53,697 bases of DNA from UBA3305 sp002373555 (GCA_946612455.1 CAMOER010000017.1:1-53697); one strand, 5' to 3'. Counted from the stretch's first letter, positions 34,787-44,186 are shown. The notes: generated by a model not told the origin, from the letters alone. Program-made: numbers and translations.

Positions 34787-36196
34787 ATGCCTAACATGTC
34801 TCCGAAGAAAAATGAAATGCCCCAGCAGGACCCCAATGTCCGCAATAAGAATTTCAGCGAAGTCGCGCTCGGTTATACAGAGGAGCAGGCACTTGACGAA
34901 GCAAAGAGATGCCTCGGCTGCAAGGCCCATCCCTGCATGAAGGGATGTCCCGTAGCCATCAAGATCCCGGAGTTCATTGCGAAAGTCGCTGCCGGTGAAT
35001 ATGAAGAAGCCTATCAGATCATCAGCCAGGACAGCTCTCTGCCTGCCGTCTGCGGCCGTGTATGTCCGCAGGAATCCCAGTGCGAGAAGTTCTGCGTACG
35101 CGGCATCAAGGGCGAGCCGGTCGGAATCGGCCGTCTGGAGAGATTCGTCGCCGACTGGCATCGTGAGCATGTACAGGAAGATCCCGTTGTTCCGGAGAAG
35201 AACGGACACAAGGTCGCCATCGTCGGCGCCGGCCCTGCGGGACTTACCTGCGCAGGTGATCTTGCAAGACTGGGCTATGATGTGACCATTTTCGAAGCCC
35301 TGCATCTTGCCGGCGGCGTGCTGATCTATGGTATCCCCGAATTCCGTCTTCCCAAGGCGATCGTGCAGGCGGAAGTTGACAACCTGAAGAAGATGGGCGT
35401 CAAGGTCGAGACCAATATGATCATCGGAAAGGTCATCTCCATCGACGAACTGATGGAAGACTATGGTTTTGAAGCAGTCTTCATCGGTACCGGTGCCGGC
35501 CTTCCCAGATTCCAGAACATCCCCGGTGAGAACCTCAACTGCGTCTATTCCGCGAATGAGTACTTGACCAGAGTCAATCTGATGAAGGCATTCAAGGATA
35601 CAACGGCAACACCGATCATCCGTTCCAGGAATGTCGCTGTTGTCGGCGGCGGAAATGTTGCCATGGATGCTGCCCGTACCGCCAAGAGACTGGGTGCGGA
35701 GAACGTCTATATCGTATACCGTCGTTCTGACGAGGAGCTTCCTGCAAGACGTGAGGAAGTCGAGCATGCGAAGGAAGAGGGCATCATCTTCAAGCTTCTG
35801 TGCAACCCTGTGCAGATCTATGAAAAAGAGACCGACAACAAGTTCGAGAAGGGCTTTGTCGGCGGTATGCAGTGCATCGAGATGGAACTCGGCGAGCCTG
35901 ATGAATCCGGACGCCGCCGTCCCATCAAGAAGCCCGGCAGTGAATTTGATCTGGATGTTGACTGTGTCATCATCGCGATCGGTACTTCACCGAACCCGCT
36001 GATCAAGGATACTACCGAGGGACTGGAGACCAACAGACACGGCTGCATCGTGACAAACGGTGAAGACGGTCTGACCAGCCGTCCGCATGTTTATGCCGGC
36101 GGCGATGCCGTAACCGGCGCCGCTACCGTTATCCTTGCCATGGGCGCAGGTAAAGCTGCTGCTGCTGCGATCCACAAGGATATCATGAGCAAATAA
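34787..36196 (+). CDS. nfnB: NADH-dependent ferredoxin:NADP+ oxidoreductase subunit B
   Basis: The 469-aa protein is homologous to the small subunit of glutamate synthase. Two N-terminal [4Fe-4S] sites are visible: C42/C45/C50/C54 and C89/C93/C99/C103. An FAD-binding motif (VGAGPAGLTCAGDLA) and an NAD(P)-binding motif (VGGGNVAMDAARTA) follow. It could be labelled GltA (homotetrameric glutamate synthase), but no glutamate synthase large subunit is near and nfnA lies directly upstream, so NfnB is the right call. Confidence 0.94.
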   Translation: MPNMSPKKNEMPQQDPNVRNKNFSEVALGYTEEQALDEAKRCLGCKAHPCMKGCPVAIKIPEFIAKVAAGEYEEAYQIISQDSSLPAVCGRVCPQESQCEKFCVRGIKGEPVGIGRLERFVADWHREHVQEDPVVPEKNGHKVAIVGAGPAGLTCAGDLARLGYDVTIFEALHLAGGVLIYGIPEFRLPKAIVQAEVDNLKKMGVKVETNMIIGKVISIDELMEDYGFEAVFIGTGAGLPRFQNIPGENLNCVYSANEYLTRVNLMKAFKDTTATPIIRSRNVAVVGGGNVAMDAARTAKRLGAENVYIVYRRSDEELPARREEVEHAKEEGIIFKLLCNPVQIYEKETDNKFEKGFVGGMQCIEMELGEPDESGRRRPIKKPGSEFDLDVDCVIIAIGTSPNPLIKDTTEGLETNRHGCIVTNGEDGLTSRPHVYAGGDAVTGAATVILAMGAGKAAAAAIHKDIMSK

Positions 36197-36229
36197 AGCA
36201 TATACAGTTTAATTTATTTCCCTTTCCAG

Positions 36230-36265
36230 GCAGGAGCCGTACTTTGCTGCGGCTTCTGCTTTTTA
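36230..36265 (+). terminator. nfnAB terminator
   Basis: GCAGGAGCCG pairs with CGGCTTCTGC (one G-U pair), then TTTTTAT. The T run overlaps the 3' end of the convergent dprA gene by a few bases. Confidence 0.8.
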
Positions 36266-37351
36266 TGTTCTGGCATAGAGCCCCGGACCGGCGCTGCGGA
36301 TCAGGCCGGCATTTTCCAGACGGAACAGGATCATATACAGACTCCCGGGCGCCAGGCCGAGCTGCTCGCACAGCCTGTCAGGATGAACCGGATCGGTGTC
36401 CATGTGCTTCAGCACGGCCTGTTCCTCAGATGAAAGGCGGACACCTGCCGACTTTTTTTGACTGTCTTTCTTCTTTTCGGTCTGGATTCCCATCGCAAAA
36501 AGAATATCGTCCGTGCATGTGACGATGCCGGCGCCCTGGCGGATCAGCGACAGGCATCCTTCGCTGAGCGGATCGCCCAGACGGCCGGGAACAGCCATGA
36601 CATCCTTCCCCTGTTCGAGCGCGCGTTCGACCGTGATCAGTGAGCCGCTTCGCTTTTTTGCTTCGATCACGACCACGAGCTTTGACAGGCCGCTGATGAT
36701 CCTGTTGCGGAGCGGAAAATGCATCGGTTTGCCGGGTGTGCCGGGCGGATATTCGGAGATGACCGCGCCGGATTCCGCAATGCTCTCATACAGAGAAAGG
36801 TTCGTGACAGGATAGCACCGGTCGATTCCGTTCCCGAGCACCGCGATCGTATATCCGTTCCCCTCGAGTGCACCTCTGTGCCCGCAGGAATCAATGCCGG
36901 CGGCAAGACCGCTGGCAACGCCGACGCCGGCTTCTGCCAGCTCCCGCGCGATTTTCAGGGCCTGATGTTTTCCGTATTCACTGCAGGCCCGGCTTCCGAT
37001 GACCGCTGCGATTGGTCTGGATCTGTCCGGCAGCGTACCTTTTACATACAGCCCCACCGGCGGATCCGGAATATCCGTGAGCGGTGCCGGGTAATCCGGA
37101 TCGTCCGGAATGATGAACCGGTACGAGGATGAATGCAGCAGACGAGCGTAGCCTTCCTGCAGCTCGGCTTCCTTTGCTGCGGAGTGAAAGACCCGCCATT
37201 CGGTGCGCTGATGCCCGGTCAATTCAGGAGGTTCGGCATTCCATATCCTGCCGGCGTTTCCGTAATAATCTGTGAGCTTCCGGAACGTGACCGGACCGAC
37301 AGATTGCATAAGTGAGATCCTGTATCGCAATTCCCGTTCACTTATCCCCAA
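36263..37351 (-). CDS. dprA: DNA-processing protein DprA
   Basis: The 362-aa protein has an N-terminal helix-hairpin-helix/SAM-like region (LMQSVGPVTFRKLTDYYG), the Rossmann DprA core (VIGSRACSEYGKHQA … ASGLAAGIDSCGHRGAL … NRIISGLSKLVVVIEA), and a C-terminal winged-helix domain (LSSEEQAVLKHMDTDPVHPD). DprA loads RecA on single-stranded DNA during transformation. Its start overlaps the end of comM by 10 bases, so the two are coupled. Both being intact is consistent with uptake and processing of DNA, but no other competence genes are in view. Confidence 0.95.
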   Translation of the reverse strand: MGISERELRYRISLMQSVGPVTFRKLTDYYGNAGRIWNAEPPELTGHQRTEWRVFHSAAKEAELQEGYARLLHSSSYRFIIPDDPDYPAPLTDIPDPPVGLYVKGTLPDRSRPIAAVIGSRACSEYGKHQALKIARELAEAGVGVASGLAAGIDSCGHRGALEGNGYTIAVLGNGIDRCYPVTNLSLYESIAESGAVISEYPPGTPGKPMHFPLRNRIISGLSKLVVVIEAKKRSGSLITVERALEQGKDVMAVPGRLGDPLSEGCLSLIRQGAGIVTCTDDILFAMGIQTEKKKDSQKKSAGVRLSSEEQAVLKHMDTDPVHPDRLCEQLGLAPGSLYMILFRLENAGLIRSAGPGLYART

Positions 37352-38874
37352 TATTTCTCCTCCAGACTGCGGTATTCCGCAGCTTCTATAAGATGTGCTT
37401 CCCGGATCCCGCCGTCTCCGGAAAGATCCGCCAGCGTACGCGCCACCTTTAAAAGACGATGATAGGCTCTGGCGCTCAGCTTTTTGGTCTCAAATATTTC
37501 CTTCATGAGCTGTTCTTCGTGCGGACCGAGCCGGCAGTATTGATTGACATGCTTCGGCTGCATCTGCGAATTGAAAAAGATGCTGTCCTCCTGAAAGCGG
37601 GCCTGCTGTACCTTTCGTGCCTGCTCCACCCGCTCCCGGATCACAGCGGAACTTTCACTGCTTCCGGCAGGCTGCCGAAAATCGGCATAGCCGACCGGCG
37701 GGGCTTCCACGCAGAGATCCATGCGGTCGAGAAGCGGACGGCTGATCCTGCCGAGATATCTGCGGACATCGGAAACAGAGCACTGGCATCTGCTCCGGTC
37801 AGGGTAGTAGCCGCAGCGGCACGGATTCATGGCGGCGACGACCATGGTATCCGCAGGAAAACTGCTGGAGCCGCCGACACGTGCGATCATTACCTGCCGG
37901 TCCTCCATTGGTTGTCGGAGTACTTCGAGGGTGTTTTTCTGGAATTCCGGAAGCTCATCCAGGAAAAGAACGCCCCGGTCGGCCAGGGAGATCTCGCCAG
38001 GTCTGGGAATTCTCCCGCCTCCGACGAGTGCAGCGGTCGAAATTGTATGATGCGGCGCGCGGAACGGCCGGTGTATGATCAGCGGCTGTCTGTCATTCAG
38101 AAGTCCTGCGACACTGTAGACCTTGGAGACGGCCAGACATTCCTCCCAGGTCAGCCCCGGCAGGATCGTCGGGATCCTTCTCGCGATCATGGATTTCCCG
38201 CTGCCGGGACTGCCGATCAGGAGAAGATTGTGCATGCCGGCCGCGGCTGCTTCGGCCGCCCGTTTCATTCCGTACTGCCCGTTGACCTCCGAAAAATCCA
38301 CGTCATAGCTGCGTGCCTGCTCCAGGATCTCGCGGGCCGGGCAGACTTCGGGCTCCTGCGCCTCCGGGTGTGCCAGAAGATGAACCGCTTCCTGCAGATT
38401 CCGTACACCGATGATCCGCATGCCGTCCACGACTGCGCCTTCCCGCCGGTTGTCGTACGGCAGAAAGCAGGTCGTCAGTCCGGCATCCTTTGCACAGCAG
38501 ACCCGGGGAAGGATCCCGTGCACCGGCCGCAGCGCACCGTTCAGGGCGAGCTCTCCGATAAAAACAATGTTTTCCGCGAACTTCCCCGGGATGACTTCGT
38601 TTGCCGCCAGAAGAGAAATGGCGAGTGCCAGGTCGTAGGCGGTGCCTTCCTTCCGGATGTCAGCGGGCGCGAGATTGACGGTGACTTTTTTCGGCGGCAG
38701 GGCAAAGCCGGAATTGCGCAGGGCTGTCCGCACCCGTTCTCTGGCTTCCTTTACCTCCGAGGACAGAAAACCGACCATGGAAAAATCCGGAAGCCCGGGG
38801 GAAACATCGGTTTCGACGCGCACCGGATAGCCGTTCATTCCGTTCATTGCGATGCTGATGATGCTTGAATACAA
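37342..38874 (-). CDS. comM: ComM/YifB family Mg-chelatase-like AAA+ ATPase
   Basis: The 510-aa protein has an N-terminal Lon-protease-like fold (GLPDFSMVGFLSSEVKEARE), an AAA+ core with Walker A IGSPGSGKSM and Walker B VLFLDELPEF, and a C-terminal Mg-chelatase region (RCQCSVSDVRRYLGRISRPL). ComM is a branch-migration helicase in natural transformation in Vibrio and Haemophilus. The start is TTG at 38874, 6 bases after AGGAGG; the family usually begins at this point (M-Y/F-S…). The upstream ATG at 38934 would add an unrelated extension. It is transcribed with dprA. Confidence 0.93.
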   Translation of the reverse strand: MYSSIISIAMNGMNGYPVRVETDVSPGLPDFSMVGFLSSEVKEARERVRTALRNSGFALPPKKVTVNLAPADIRKEGTAYDLALAISLLAANEVIPGKFAENIVFIGELALNGALRPVHGILPRVCCAKDAGLTTCFLPYDNRREGAVVDGMRIIGVRNLQEAVHLLAHPEAQEPEVCPAREILEQARSYDVDFSEVNGQYGMKRAAEAAAAGMHNLLLIGSPGSGKSMIARRIPTILPGLTWEECLAVSKVYSVAGLLNDRQPLIIHRPFRAPHHTISTAALVGGGRIPRPGEISLADRGVLFLDELPEFQKNTLEVLRQPMEDRQVMIARVGGSSSFPADTMVVAAMNPCRCGYYPDRSRCQCSVSDVRRYLGRISRPLLDRMDLCVEAPPVGYADFRQPAGSSESSAVIRERVEQARKVQQARFQEDSIFFNSQMQPKHVNQYCRLGPHEEQLMKEIFETKKLSARAYHRLLKVARTLADLSGDGGIREAHLIEAAEYRSLEEKYWG

Positions 38875-39028
38875 TTTCCGCCTCCTGTCAGTGGATTCGA
38901 AAGTATCATAACAAAGGCCTCTGCCAATGTACACAAACTATCCGTAGCAAAATTCGAGACAAAAAGTGATTGACAGATTGCGGCATTCACAGAGCGTCAG
39001 GAACCGGATGGGCGGAGCGCTGATCAGA

Positions 39029-39066
39029 CAAAAAAAGACGGAAGCGGTAAAAACCGTTCCGTCTTT
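39029..39066 (-). terminator. topA terminator
   Basis: On the minus strand: AAAGACGGAA-CGGT…ACCG-TTCCGTCTTT-type stem followed by TTTTTTTG. It lies 17 bases after the topA stop and separates topA from comM-dprA. Confidence 0.88.
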
Positions 39067-39082
39067 GCAATACTGACTGTCG

Positions 39083-41056
39083 TTACTTCTCCGTGTTTTC
39101 TTCCGAAGGCTTTCTCCAGGACATGTATTCGCATGTCGGATTGTTCTCGCAGCCATAATAACGTCTGCCTTTTTTCGTCTTCTTGATCAGGATCTCGCCG
39201 CCGCAGACCGGACATTTGACGCCGGCTTTTTCCGTGAGCGGTTTGGTGAATCTGCATTCCGGGAAACCGGGGCAGGCGAGGAAACGTCCGTGCGGACCGT
39301 ACTTGATGACCAGATTCCGGCCGCAGACTTCGCAAAGCTCATCGCTGACTTCATCGGCGATCTTGATCTTTTCCAGCTCCTGTTCGGCCTTTTCGACCGA
39401 ATGCATCAGGGAAGGATAGTAATCCCGGACCGGCTTTTTCCAGTCCTCCGCGCCTTCTTCGACATGATCGAGCTCGGCTTCCATGCCGGCGGTAAAGCCT
39501 TCGTCGGCAATGTCAGGGAAGTATTCCTTCATTATATTATTGACGGCTTCGCCGAGTTCGGTGACGAACAGGTTCCGGCCTTCCTTGGTCAGGTAATGAC
39601 GTCCGAGCAGCGTCGTGATCGTCGGCGCGTAGGTGCTGGGGCGGCCGATGCCGGCTTCCTCCATGGCTCTTACCAGCGTTGCTTCCGTAAAATGCGCCGG
39701 CGGCTGGGTAAAATGCTGCTTCGGATCAAAGGACAGAAATGTCAGCTTCGTATCTGCCGTGATCTTCGAAAGAGAACTGGTGCCCGCGAGCTTATCATCA
39801 TCTGTGTCATAGACCGAAAGGAATCCGTCAAAGGTCTTGATATTCGCCGAAGCCTTGAACGGCTCGCCGTTCGCCAGCGCCTTGATAGTCAGCGTGTTAT
39901 AGCGGGCTTCGGACATCCGGCTGGCAGCAAATCGTCTCCAGATCAGCTGATAGAGCCGGAGCTGATCGCGGCTCAGGGAATCGGAGACAGATGCGGGGAT
40001 CAGCGTGATGTCGGTCGGACGGATCGCTTCGTGCGCATCCTGGATCCTGCCGCCGGCCGCGGCAGCAGCCTGCTTTTTGCCGACATGATCCGCACCGTAC
40101 TTCTCCGCAATATAGGCTCTCGCTGCAGCATCGGCTTCCTCCGCGATCCTGGTGCTGTCTGTACGGAGATAGGTGATCAGGCCGATGGTGCCGGAACCTT
40201 TCACATCCACGCCTTCATACAGCTGCTGTGCGATGCGCATGGTCTTCTGCGTCGAGAAGTTAAGCACTCTGGAGGCTTCCTGCTGAAGCGTACTGGTCGT
40301 AAAGGGAAGCGGCGGTTTGCGCGTCTTCTTTGTCTCCTGAATATCGGAGATCTGAAATGCTGCGCCGGCAAGCTTATCGATCAGCTTCTGCGTTTCTTCT
40401 TCGGAAGTCAGTTTTTTTCTGCCTGCATACTGCAGCTCCAGCGGTTTCTTGCTTCCGTCAGCGGATACAAGCGCAGAGAGCGTCCAGAATTCTTCCTTTT
40501 CAAAAGCATTGATCTCGTCTTCCCGCCGGCAGACCATGGCGAGGGAAGCGGACTGGACACGTCCGGCGCTCAGGCCCCGTTTGATCTTTTTCCACAGAAG
40601 AGGAGAGATGCGGTAGCCGACAACGCGGTCCAGCACGCGTCTGGCCTGCTGGGCATCGATCAGATCCATGTCCAGATCCCGGGGATTCTTGAGAGAAGCC
40701 TTGACAGCGTTCTTTGTGATCTCATTGAAAGTGATCCGGGAGATCTTTTTGTCTTCCGCATGCAGGATCTCCTTCAGATGCCAGGCGATCGCTTCACCTT
40801 CGCGGTCCGGGTCAGTGGCCAGATAGATCTTGTCGGCCTTCCTGGCCTGTTTTTTCAGGGTGGAGATCACATCGCCTTTTCCGCGGATCGTAATATAATG
40901 CGGTTCAAAATCGGCATCCACATCCACGCCGAGGGTGGACTTCGGCAGATCACGGACATGACCGCCGGAAGCCTCGACGGCATAGGAGGAGCCGAGGAAT
41001 TTTTTGATTGTCTTCACTTTGGTGGGTGACTCGACGATGATCAGATTTTTTGCCAT
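39083..41056 (-). CDS. topA: DNA topoisomerase I
   Basis: The 657-aa type IA topoisomerase has an N-terminal Toprim domain (IIVESPTKVKTIKKFLG, DPDREGEAIAWHL), the catalytic-tyrosine motif ITYLRTDSTR and two C-terminal four-Cys zinc ribbons (CEVCG…CPGFPEC and CPVCGG…CENNPTC). Many relatives have three or more zinc ribbons, so this tail is short. It relaxes negative supercoils behind RNA polymerase. GGAGG precedes the ATG at 41056; ATG at 41083 is unlikely. It is divergent from codY and isolated from comM by a terminator. Confidence 0.97.
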   Translation of the reverse strand: MAKNLIIVESPTKVKTIKKFLGSSYAVEASGGHVRDLPKSTLGVDVDADFEPHYITIRGKGDVISTLKKQARKADKIYLATDPDREGEAIAWHLKEILHAEDKKISRITFNEITKNAVKASLKNPRDLDMDLIDAQQARRVLDRVVGYRISPLLWKKIKRGLSAGRVQSASLAMVCRREDEINAFEKEEFWTLSALVSADGSKKPLELQYAGRKKLTSEEETQKLIDKLAGAAFQISDIQETKKTRKPPLPFTTSTLQQEASRVLNFSTQKTMRIAQQLYEGVDVKGSGTIGLITYLRTDSTRIAEEADAAARAYIAEKYGADHVGKKQAAAAAGGRIQDAHEAIRPTDITLIPASVSDSLSRDQLRLYQLIWRRFAASRMSEARYNTLTIKALANGEPFKASANIKTFDGFLSVYDTDDDKLAGTSSLSKITADTKLTFLSFDPKQHFTQPPAHFTEATLVRAMEEAGIGRPSTYAPTITTLLGRHYLTKEGRNLFVTELGEAVNNIMKEYFPDIADEGFTAGMEAELDHVEEGAEDWKKPVRDYYPSLMHSVEKAEQELEKIKIADEVSDELCEVCGRNLVIKYGPHGRFLACPGFPECRFTKPLTEKAGVKCPVCGGEILIKKTKKGRRYYGCENNPTCEYMSWRKPSEENTEK

Positions 41057-41087
41057 AAAACATTGCCTCCGATTAGCGTTCATCCTT

Positions 41088-41116
41088 CTTATACAACATT
41101 TTCAGAACTGATGCAA
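41088..41116 (-). promoter_or_regulatory. topA promoter
   Basis: Minus strand: TTGCAT (41116-41111), 17-base spacer, TATAAG (41093-41088), about 30 bases before the start codon. Confidence 0.7.
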
Positions 41117-41264
41117 GGGGACTTGTGACAAATAATTTGTAAATATGTGTAATAAAAAGATGACACTTTCGAATCTGGTCAAAAGCAGGCAGGAATTGTC
41201 ATGAAAAAATCCAAACATATTGCGAAAATGTTAAATCGTACTTCGATTCGATAAATCAGGCAAA

Positions 41265-41288
41265 TAATTTCAGAAATTTCAGAAAAAA
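41265..41288. promoter_or_regulatory. Two overlapping CodY boxes upstream of codY
   Basis: Two copies of TTTCAGAAA, whose centres are 9 bases apart, make two 15-bp CodY-type sites (consensus AATTTTCWGAAAATT) overlapping by 6 bases. Each has about three mismatches, all outside the TTTCAGAA core. Overlapping boxes with this spacing are known high-affinity CodY targets. They end 2 bases before the codY -35 box, so CodY probably controls its own gene. Confidence 0.75.
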
Positions 41289-41290
41289 GG

Positions 41291-41319
41291 TTGAAATATC
41301 CACAAATATAGTGTATTAT
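41291..41319 (+). promoter_or_regulatory. codY promoter
   Basis: TTGAAA, 17-base spacer, TATTAT, giving a leader of about 100 nt. The only other content of the 41117-41264 stretch is AT-rich sequence without a supported gene. Confidence 0.75.
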
Positions 41320-41426
41320 ACACGAAGAAAGCGGGAAGACTGATCATGTTCGTTTTTGGTAATACCGATTCTCGAAAATGACCCGGATAAATTGCAATCT
41401 GCTGAATACAGCATCAGGAGGAAACT

Positions 41427-42203
41427 ATGAGCGTTCAACTGTTGGATAAGACCAGGAAGATCAACAAACTGCTGCACAACAATACTTCCAAGGTCTTCGT
41501 ATTTAATGATGTCTGCAAGGTGCTGAGCGAAGTTCTGGAATCCAATGTTCTTGTGATCAGTAAGAAGGGAAAGATCCTCGGTGTCGGCGAAGCGTTTGTG
41601 GAAGACGGAGATGAAGACTGGGCAAATGCGAAAGTAGGCCGTTTTATTGACGAAGCGCTGAATGAAAGACTGCTCAATATTCTGTCAACAAAGGAAAATG
41701 TGATCCTGGAGACCCTTGGCTTTGAAGGACCGCAGCTGAAGAACTATCATGTGATCGTCACGCCGATCGATATCGCCGGGGAGCGGCTCGGAACCCTCTT
41801 TATCTATAAGAACACGGTGCCGTATGATATCGATGACATCATTCTTGCGGAGTACGGCAATGCCGTCGTCGGCCTGGAGATGCTCCGTTCGCTGAATGAG
41901 GAGAGCGCGGAAGAGATCCGGAAGCTGCAGATCGTCAAATCAGCGATCGGCACGCTGTCCGCATCCGAGCTGGAAGCCGTGCACCATATCTTTGATGAGA
42001 TGGAAGGCAAGGAAGGCATCCTGGTAGCGAGCAAGGTTGCCGACAGAGTCGGGATCACCCGTTCCGTCATCGTCAATGCTCTTCGGAAGCTGGAGAGCGC
42101 CGGCGTCATCGAGAGCAGATCTTCCGGCATGAAGGGCACCTATATCAAGATCCAGAATGATCTGATCATCGATGAACTGAACAAATTAAAAGGGGATGCA
42201 TGA
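41427..42203 (+). CDS. codY: GTP- and branched-chain amino acid-sensing repressor CodY
   Basis: The 258-aa protein has the N-terminal GAF-like effector domain (MSVQLLDKTRKINKLLHNN … GERLGTLFIYKN) and the C-terminal winged helix (VADRVGITRSVIVNALRKLE, then SSGMKGTYIKIQND), which is diagnostic for CodY. It senses isoleucine/valine and, in many species, GTP, and represses nutrient-limitation genes. AGGAGG lies upstream of the ATG. Two overlapping CodY boxes near its promoter suggest autoregulation. It sits upstream of rpsB-tsf, as often seen in Firmicutes, but has its own terminator. Confidence 0.98.
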   Translation: MSVQLLDKTRKINKLLHNNTSKVFVFNDVCKVLSEVLESNVLVISKKGKILGVGEAFVEDGDEDWANAKVGRFIDEALNERLLNILSTKENVILETLGFEGPQLKNYHVIVTPIDIAGERLGTLFIYKNTVPYDIDDIILAEYGNAVVGLEMLRSLNEESAEEIRKLQIVKSAIGTLSASELEAVHHIFDEMEGKEGILVASKVADRVGITRSVIVNALRKLESAGVIESRSSGMKGTYIKIQNDLIIDELNKLKGDA

Positions 42204-42247
42204 GACATCTGCAGGCATTAAAAGATGATACATTATAATAATGTAGA

Positions 42248-42283
42248 AAAACTCGGAAGACCGGATGTCTTCTGAGTTTTTTT
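42248..42283 (+). terminator. codY terminator
   Basis: AACTCGGAAGAC pairs with GTCTTCTGAGTT (one G-U pair) and is followed by TTTTT. Confidence 0.88.
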
Positions 42284-42307
42284 ATTGTCAAAAATACAAA
42301 AAAAGAC

Positions 42308-42336
42308 TTGTTTAAGCGTCTTCTGTGTGGTATATT
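42308..42336 (+). promoter_or_regulatory. rpsB-tsf promoter
   Basis: TTGTTT, 17-base spacer, TATATT. About 110 bases of leader follow before rpsB, including short GC-rich inverted repeats (for example CTGCGGACACGCAG); I cannot match it to a known ribosomal protein leader. Confidence 0.65.
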
Positions 42337-42454
42337 ATTTTGGTCTGCGGACACGCAGATGCTCATTTTGCACGCGTGAAACGATCCTGCGGGCAGGTGC
42401 CTTACGGTCCCCGCCGGATACACGCGAAAGAATAACCGAATGGAGGAAAAAAAC

Positions 42455-43207
42455 ATGAGCGTAATTTCCATGAAGCAGCTTCTGGAAGCCGGTGTGCATT
42501 TCGGACATCAGACCAGAAGATGGAACCCCAAAATGGCTCCGTACATCTATACGGAGAGAAACGGCATCTACATCATCGACCTGCAGAAGTCCGTGGTCAA
42601 GGTAGATGAGGCCTACAATGCGGTTGTCGATATCGTGGCAAACGGCGGAACGATCCTGTTCGTAGGCACCAAGAAGCAGGCGCAGGATGCGATCCAGCAG
42701 GAAGCAGAGCGCTGCGGTATGTACTATGTCAACCAGAGATGGCTTGGCGGCATGCTGACCAACTTCAAGACCATCCAGCAGCGTATCGCAAGACTTCGCG
42801 CCATCGAGAAGATGAGCGAGGACGGCACATTCGATGTCCTGCCCAAGAAGGAAGTCATCCAGATCAAGAAGGAATGGGAAAAGCTTGAGAAGAACCTTGG
42901 CGGTATCAAGAACATGAAGCGCATCCCGGATGCGATCTTCATCGTAGACCCCAAGAAAGAACATATCTGCGTACAGGAAGCACATGCACTCGGCATCACC
43001 CTGATCGGTATCGCTGATACGAACTGCGATCCGGAAGAGCTCGATTATGTGATCCCCGGCAATGATGACGCCATCCGCGCTGTCAAGCTGATCGCCGGCA
43101 AGGTCGCTGATGCTGTTATCGAAGCACAGCAGGGCGAGAGCATGGACGAGACCGAGGCTGAGACTGAGGACGCTGTAGTTGAGGAAGTAAAAGAGGAGGA
43201 AGAATAA
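42455..43207 (+). CDS. rpsB: 30S ribosomal protein S2
   Basis: The 250-aa protein shows the S2 signatures LLEAGVHFGHQTRRWNPKM and ITLIGIADTNCDPEELDYVI, with a Glu-rich C-terminal tail. GGAGG precedes the ATG at 42455. The stop codon shares one base with the tsf start, giving translational coupling. Codon choice is strongly biased, as in other translation genes. Confidence 0.98.
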   Translation: MSVISMKQLLEAGVHFGHQTRRWNPKMAPYIYTERNGIYIIDLQKSVVKVDEAYNAVVDIVANGGTILFVGTKKQAQDAIQQEAERCGMYYVNQRWLGGMLTNFKTIQQRIARLRAIEKMSEDGTFDVLPKKEVIQIKKEWEKLEKNLGGIKNMKRIPDAIFIVDPKKEHICVQEAHALGITLIGIADTNCDPEELDYVIPGNDDAIRAVKLIAGKVADAVIEAQQGESMDETEAETEDAVVEEVKEEEE

Positions 43208-44136
43208 TGGCTGTTACTGCTGCAATGGTAAAAGAACTGCGTGAAATGACAGGCGCAGGCATGATGGACTGCAAGAAGGCTCTTACCGCTGTGGACGGTG
43301 ATATGGATAAGGCTGTTGAATTCCTTCGTGAAAAAGGACTTGCAGCTGCTGCCAAGAAGGCCGGCCGTATTGCTGCCGAAGGTCTTGTAAAGACCATCGT
43401 AGACGGCAAGAAAGCAGTTGTTGTCGAAGTAAACTCCGAGACAGACTTCGTTGCCAAGAATGCTGATTTCCAGGCTTATGTAGCACAGGTCGCCGCACAG
43501 GCCTTGGCCACTTCCGCAGCGGATATCGATGCTTTCCTTGAGGAGCCCTGGGCTGAGGATCCGTCTCTTACAGTTGCACAGGCACTGTCCGAGAAGATCT
43601 CTGTCATCGGTGAGAACCTCAAGATCCGCCGCTTCGAGAAGATCGATGCCGGCGACGGCGTAGTCGTGGATTACATCCATGGCGGCGGCCGTATCGGCGT
43701 TCTGGTACAGGCAGAAGCTCCCGAGAATGATGCTGCGAAGGAAGCGCTGAAGAACATCGCCATGCAGATCGCTGCGATGCGTCCCCAGTATGTTTCCCGT
43801 GACGAAGTCTCCGATGAGTTCCTGAGCCATGAGAGAGAGATCCTGATGGCGCAGATCATGAACGATCCCAAGGAATCCAGCAAGCCCGAGAAGGTCATCA
43901 AGGGCATGATCGAAGGCCGTATCAGCAAGGAGATGAAGGACATCTGCCTGCTTGATCAGGTCTATGTCCGTGCTGAGGACGGAAAGCAGACTGTAGGCAA
44001 GTACCTGCAGGAGGTTTCCAAGGCTGTCGGCGCACCCGTTGTCCTGAAGAAGTTCGTCCGCTTCGAGACCGGCGAAGGTCTGCAGAAGAAGGAAGAGGAT
44101 TTCGCAGCGGAAGTCGCAAAGCAGATGGGCAAATAA
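43207..44136 (+). CDS. tsf: Translation elongation factor Ts
   Basis: The 309-aa protein contains the EF-Ts signatures MVKELREMTGAGMMDCKKAL and EVNSETDFVAKN, then the core and coiled-coil regions. It recycles EF-Tu by exchanging GDP for GTP. It is co-transcribed with rpsB and ends at a strong terminator. Confidence 0.98.
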   Translation: MAVTAAMVKELREMTGAGMMDCKKALTAVDGDMDKAVEFLREKGLAAAAKKAGRIAAEGLVKTIVDGKKAVVVEVNSETDFVAKNADFQAYVAQVAAQALATSAADIDAFLEEPWAEDPSLTVAQALSEKISVIGENLKIRRFEKIDAGDGVVVDYIHGGGRIGVLVQAEAPENDAAKEALKNIAMQIAAMRPQYVSRDEVSDEFLSHEREILMAQIMNDPKESSKPEKVIKGMIEGRISKEMKDICLLDQVYVRAEDGKQTVGKYLQEVSKAVGAPVVLKKFVRFETGEGLQKKEEDFAAEVAKQMGK

Positions 44137-44155
44137 TCTGTATAAGATGATCCTG

Positions 44156-44186
44156 ACCGGAACCGTTTGACGGTTCCGGTTTTTTA
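44156..44186 (+). terminator. rpsB-tsf terminator
   Basis: ACCGGAACCGT-TTG-ACGGTTCCGGT is a perfect 11-bp stem followed by TTTTTATT. Confidence 0.95.

Noticed and set aside
34787..36196. Glutamate synthase small subunit
   Set aside because: The sequence family is shared, but no large subunit is present and nfnA is directly upstream, so NfnB fits better.
39290..41029. 579-codon plus-strand frame opposite topA
   Set aside because: Antisense shadow of a certain gene; no ribosome binding site or domain.
41201..41254. 17-residue leader-like frame before codY (MKKSKHIAK…)
   Set aside because: It lies upstream of the mapped codY promoter, so it would not be in the codY transcript, and it has only a weak ribosome binding site.
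42337..42454. Known ribosomal protein leader before rpsB
   Set aside because: Short GC-rich inverted repeats are present, but I could not match them to a described leader motif, so no call was made.
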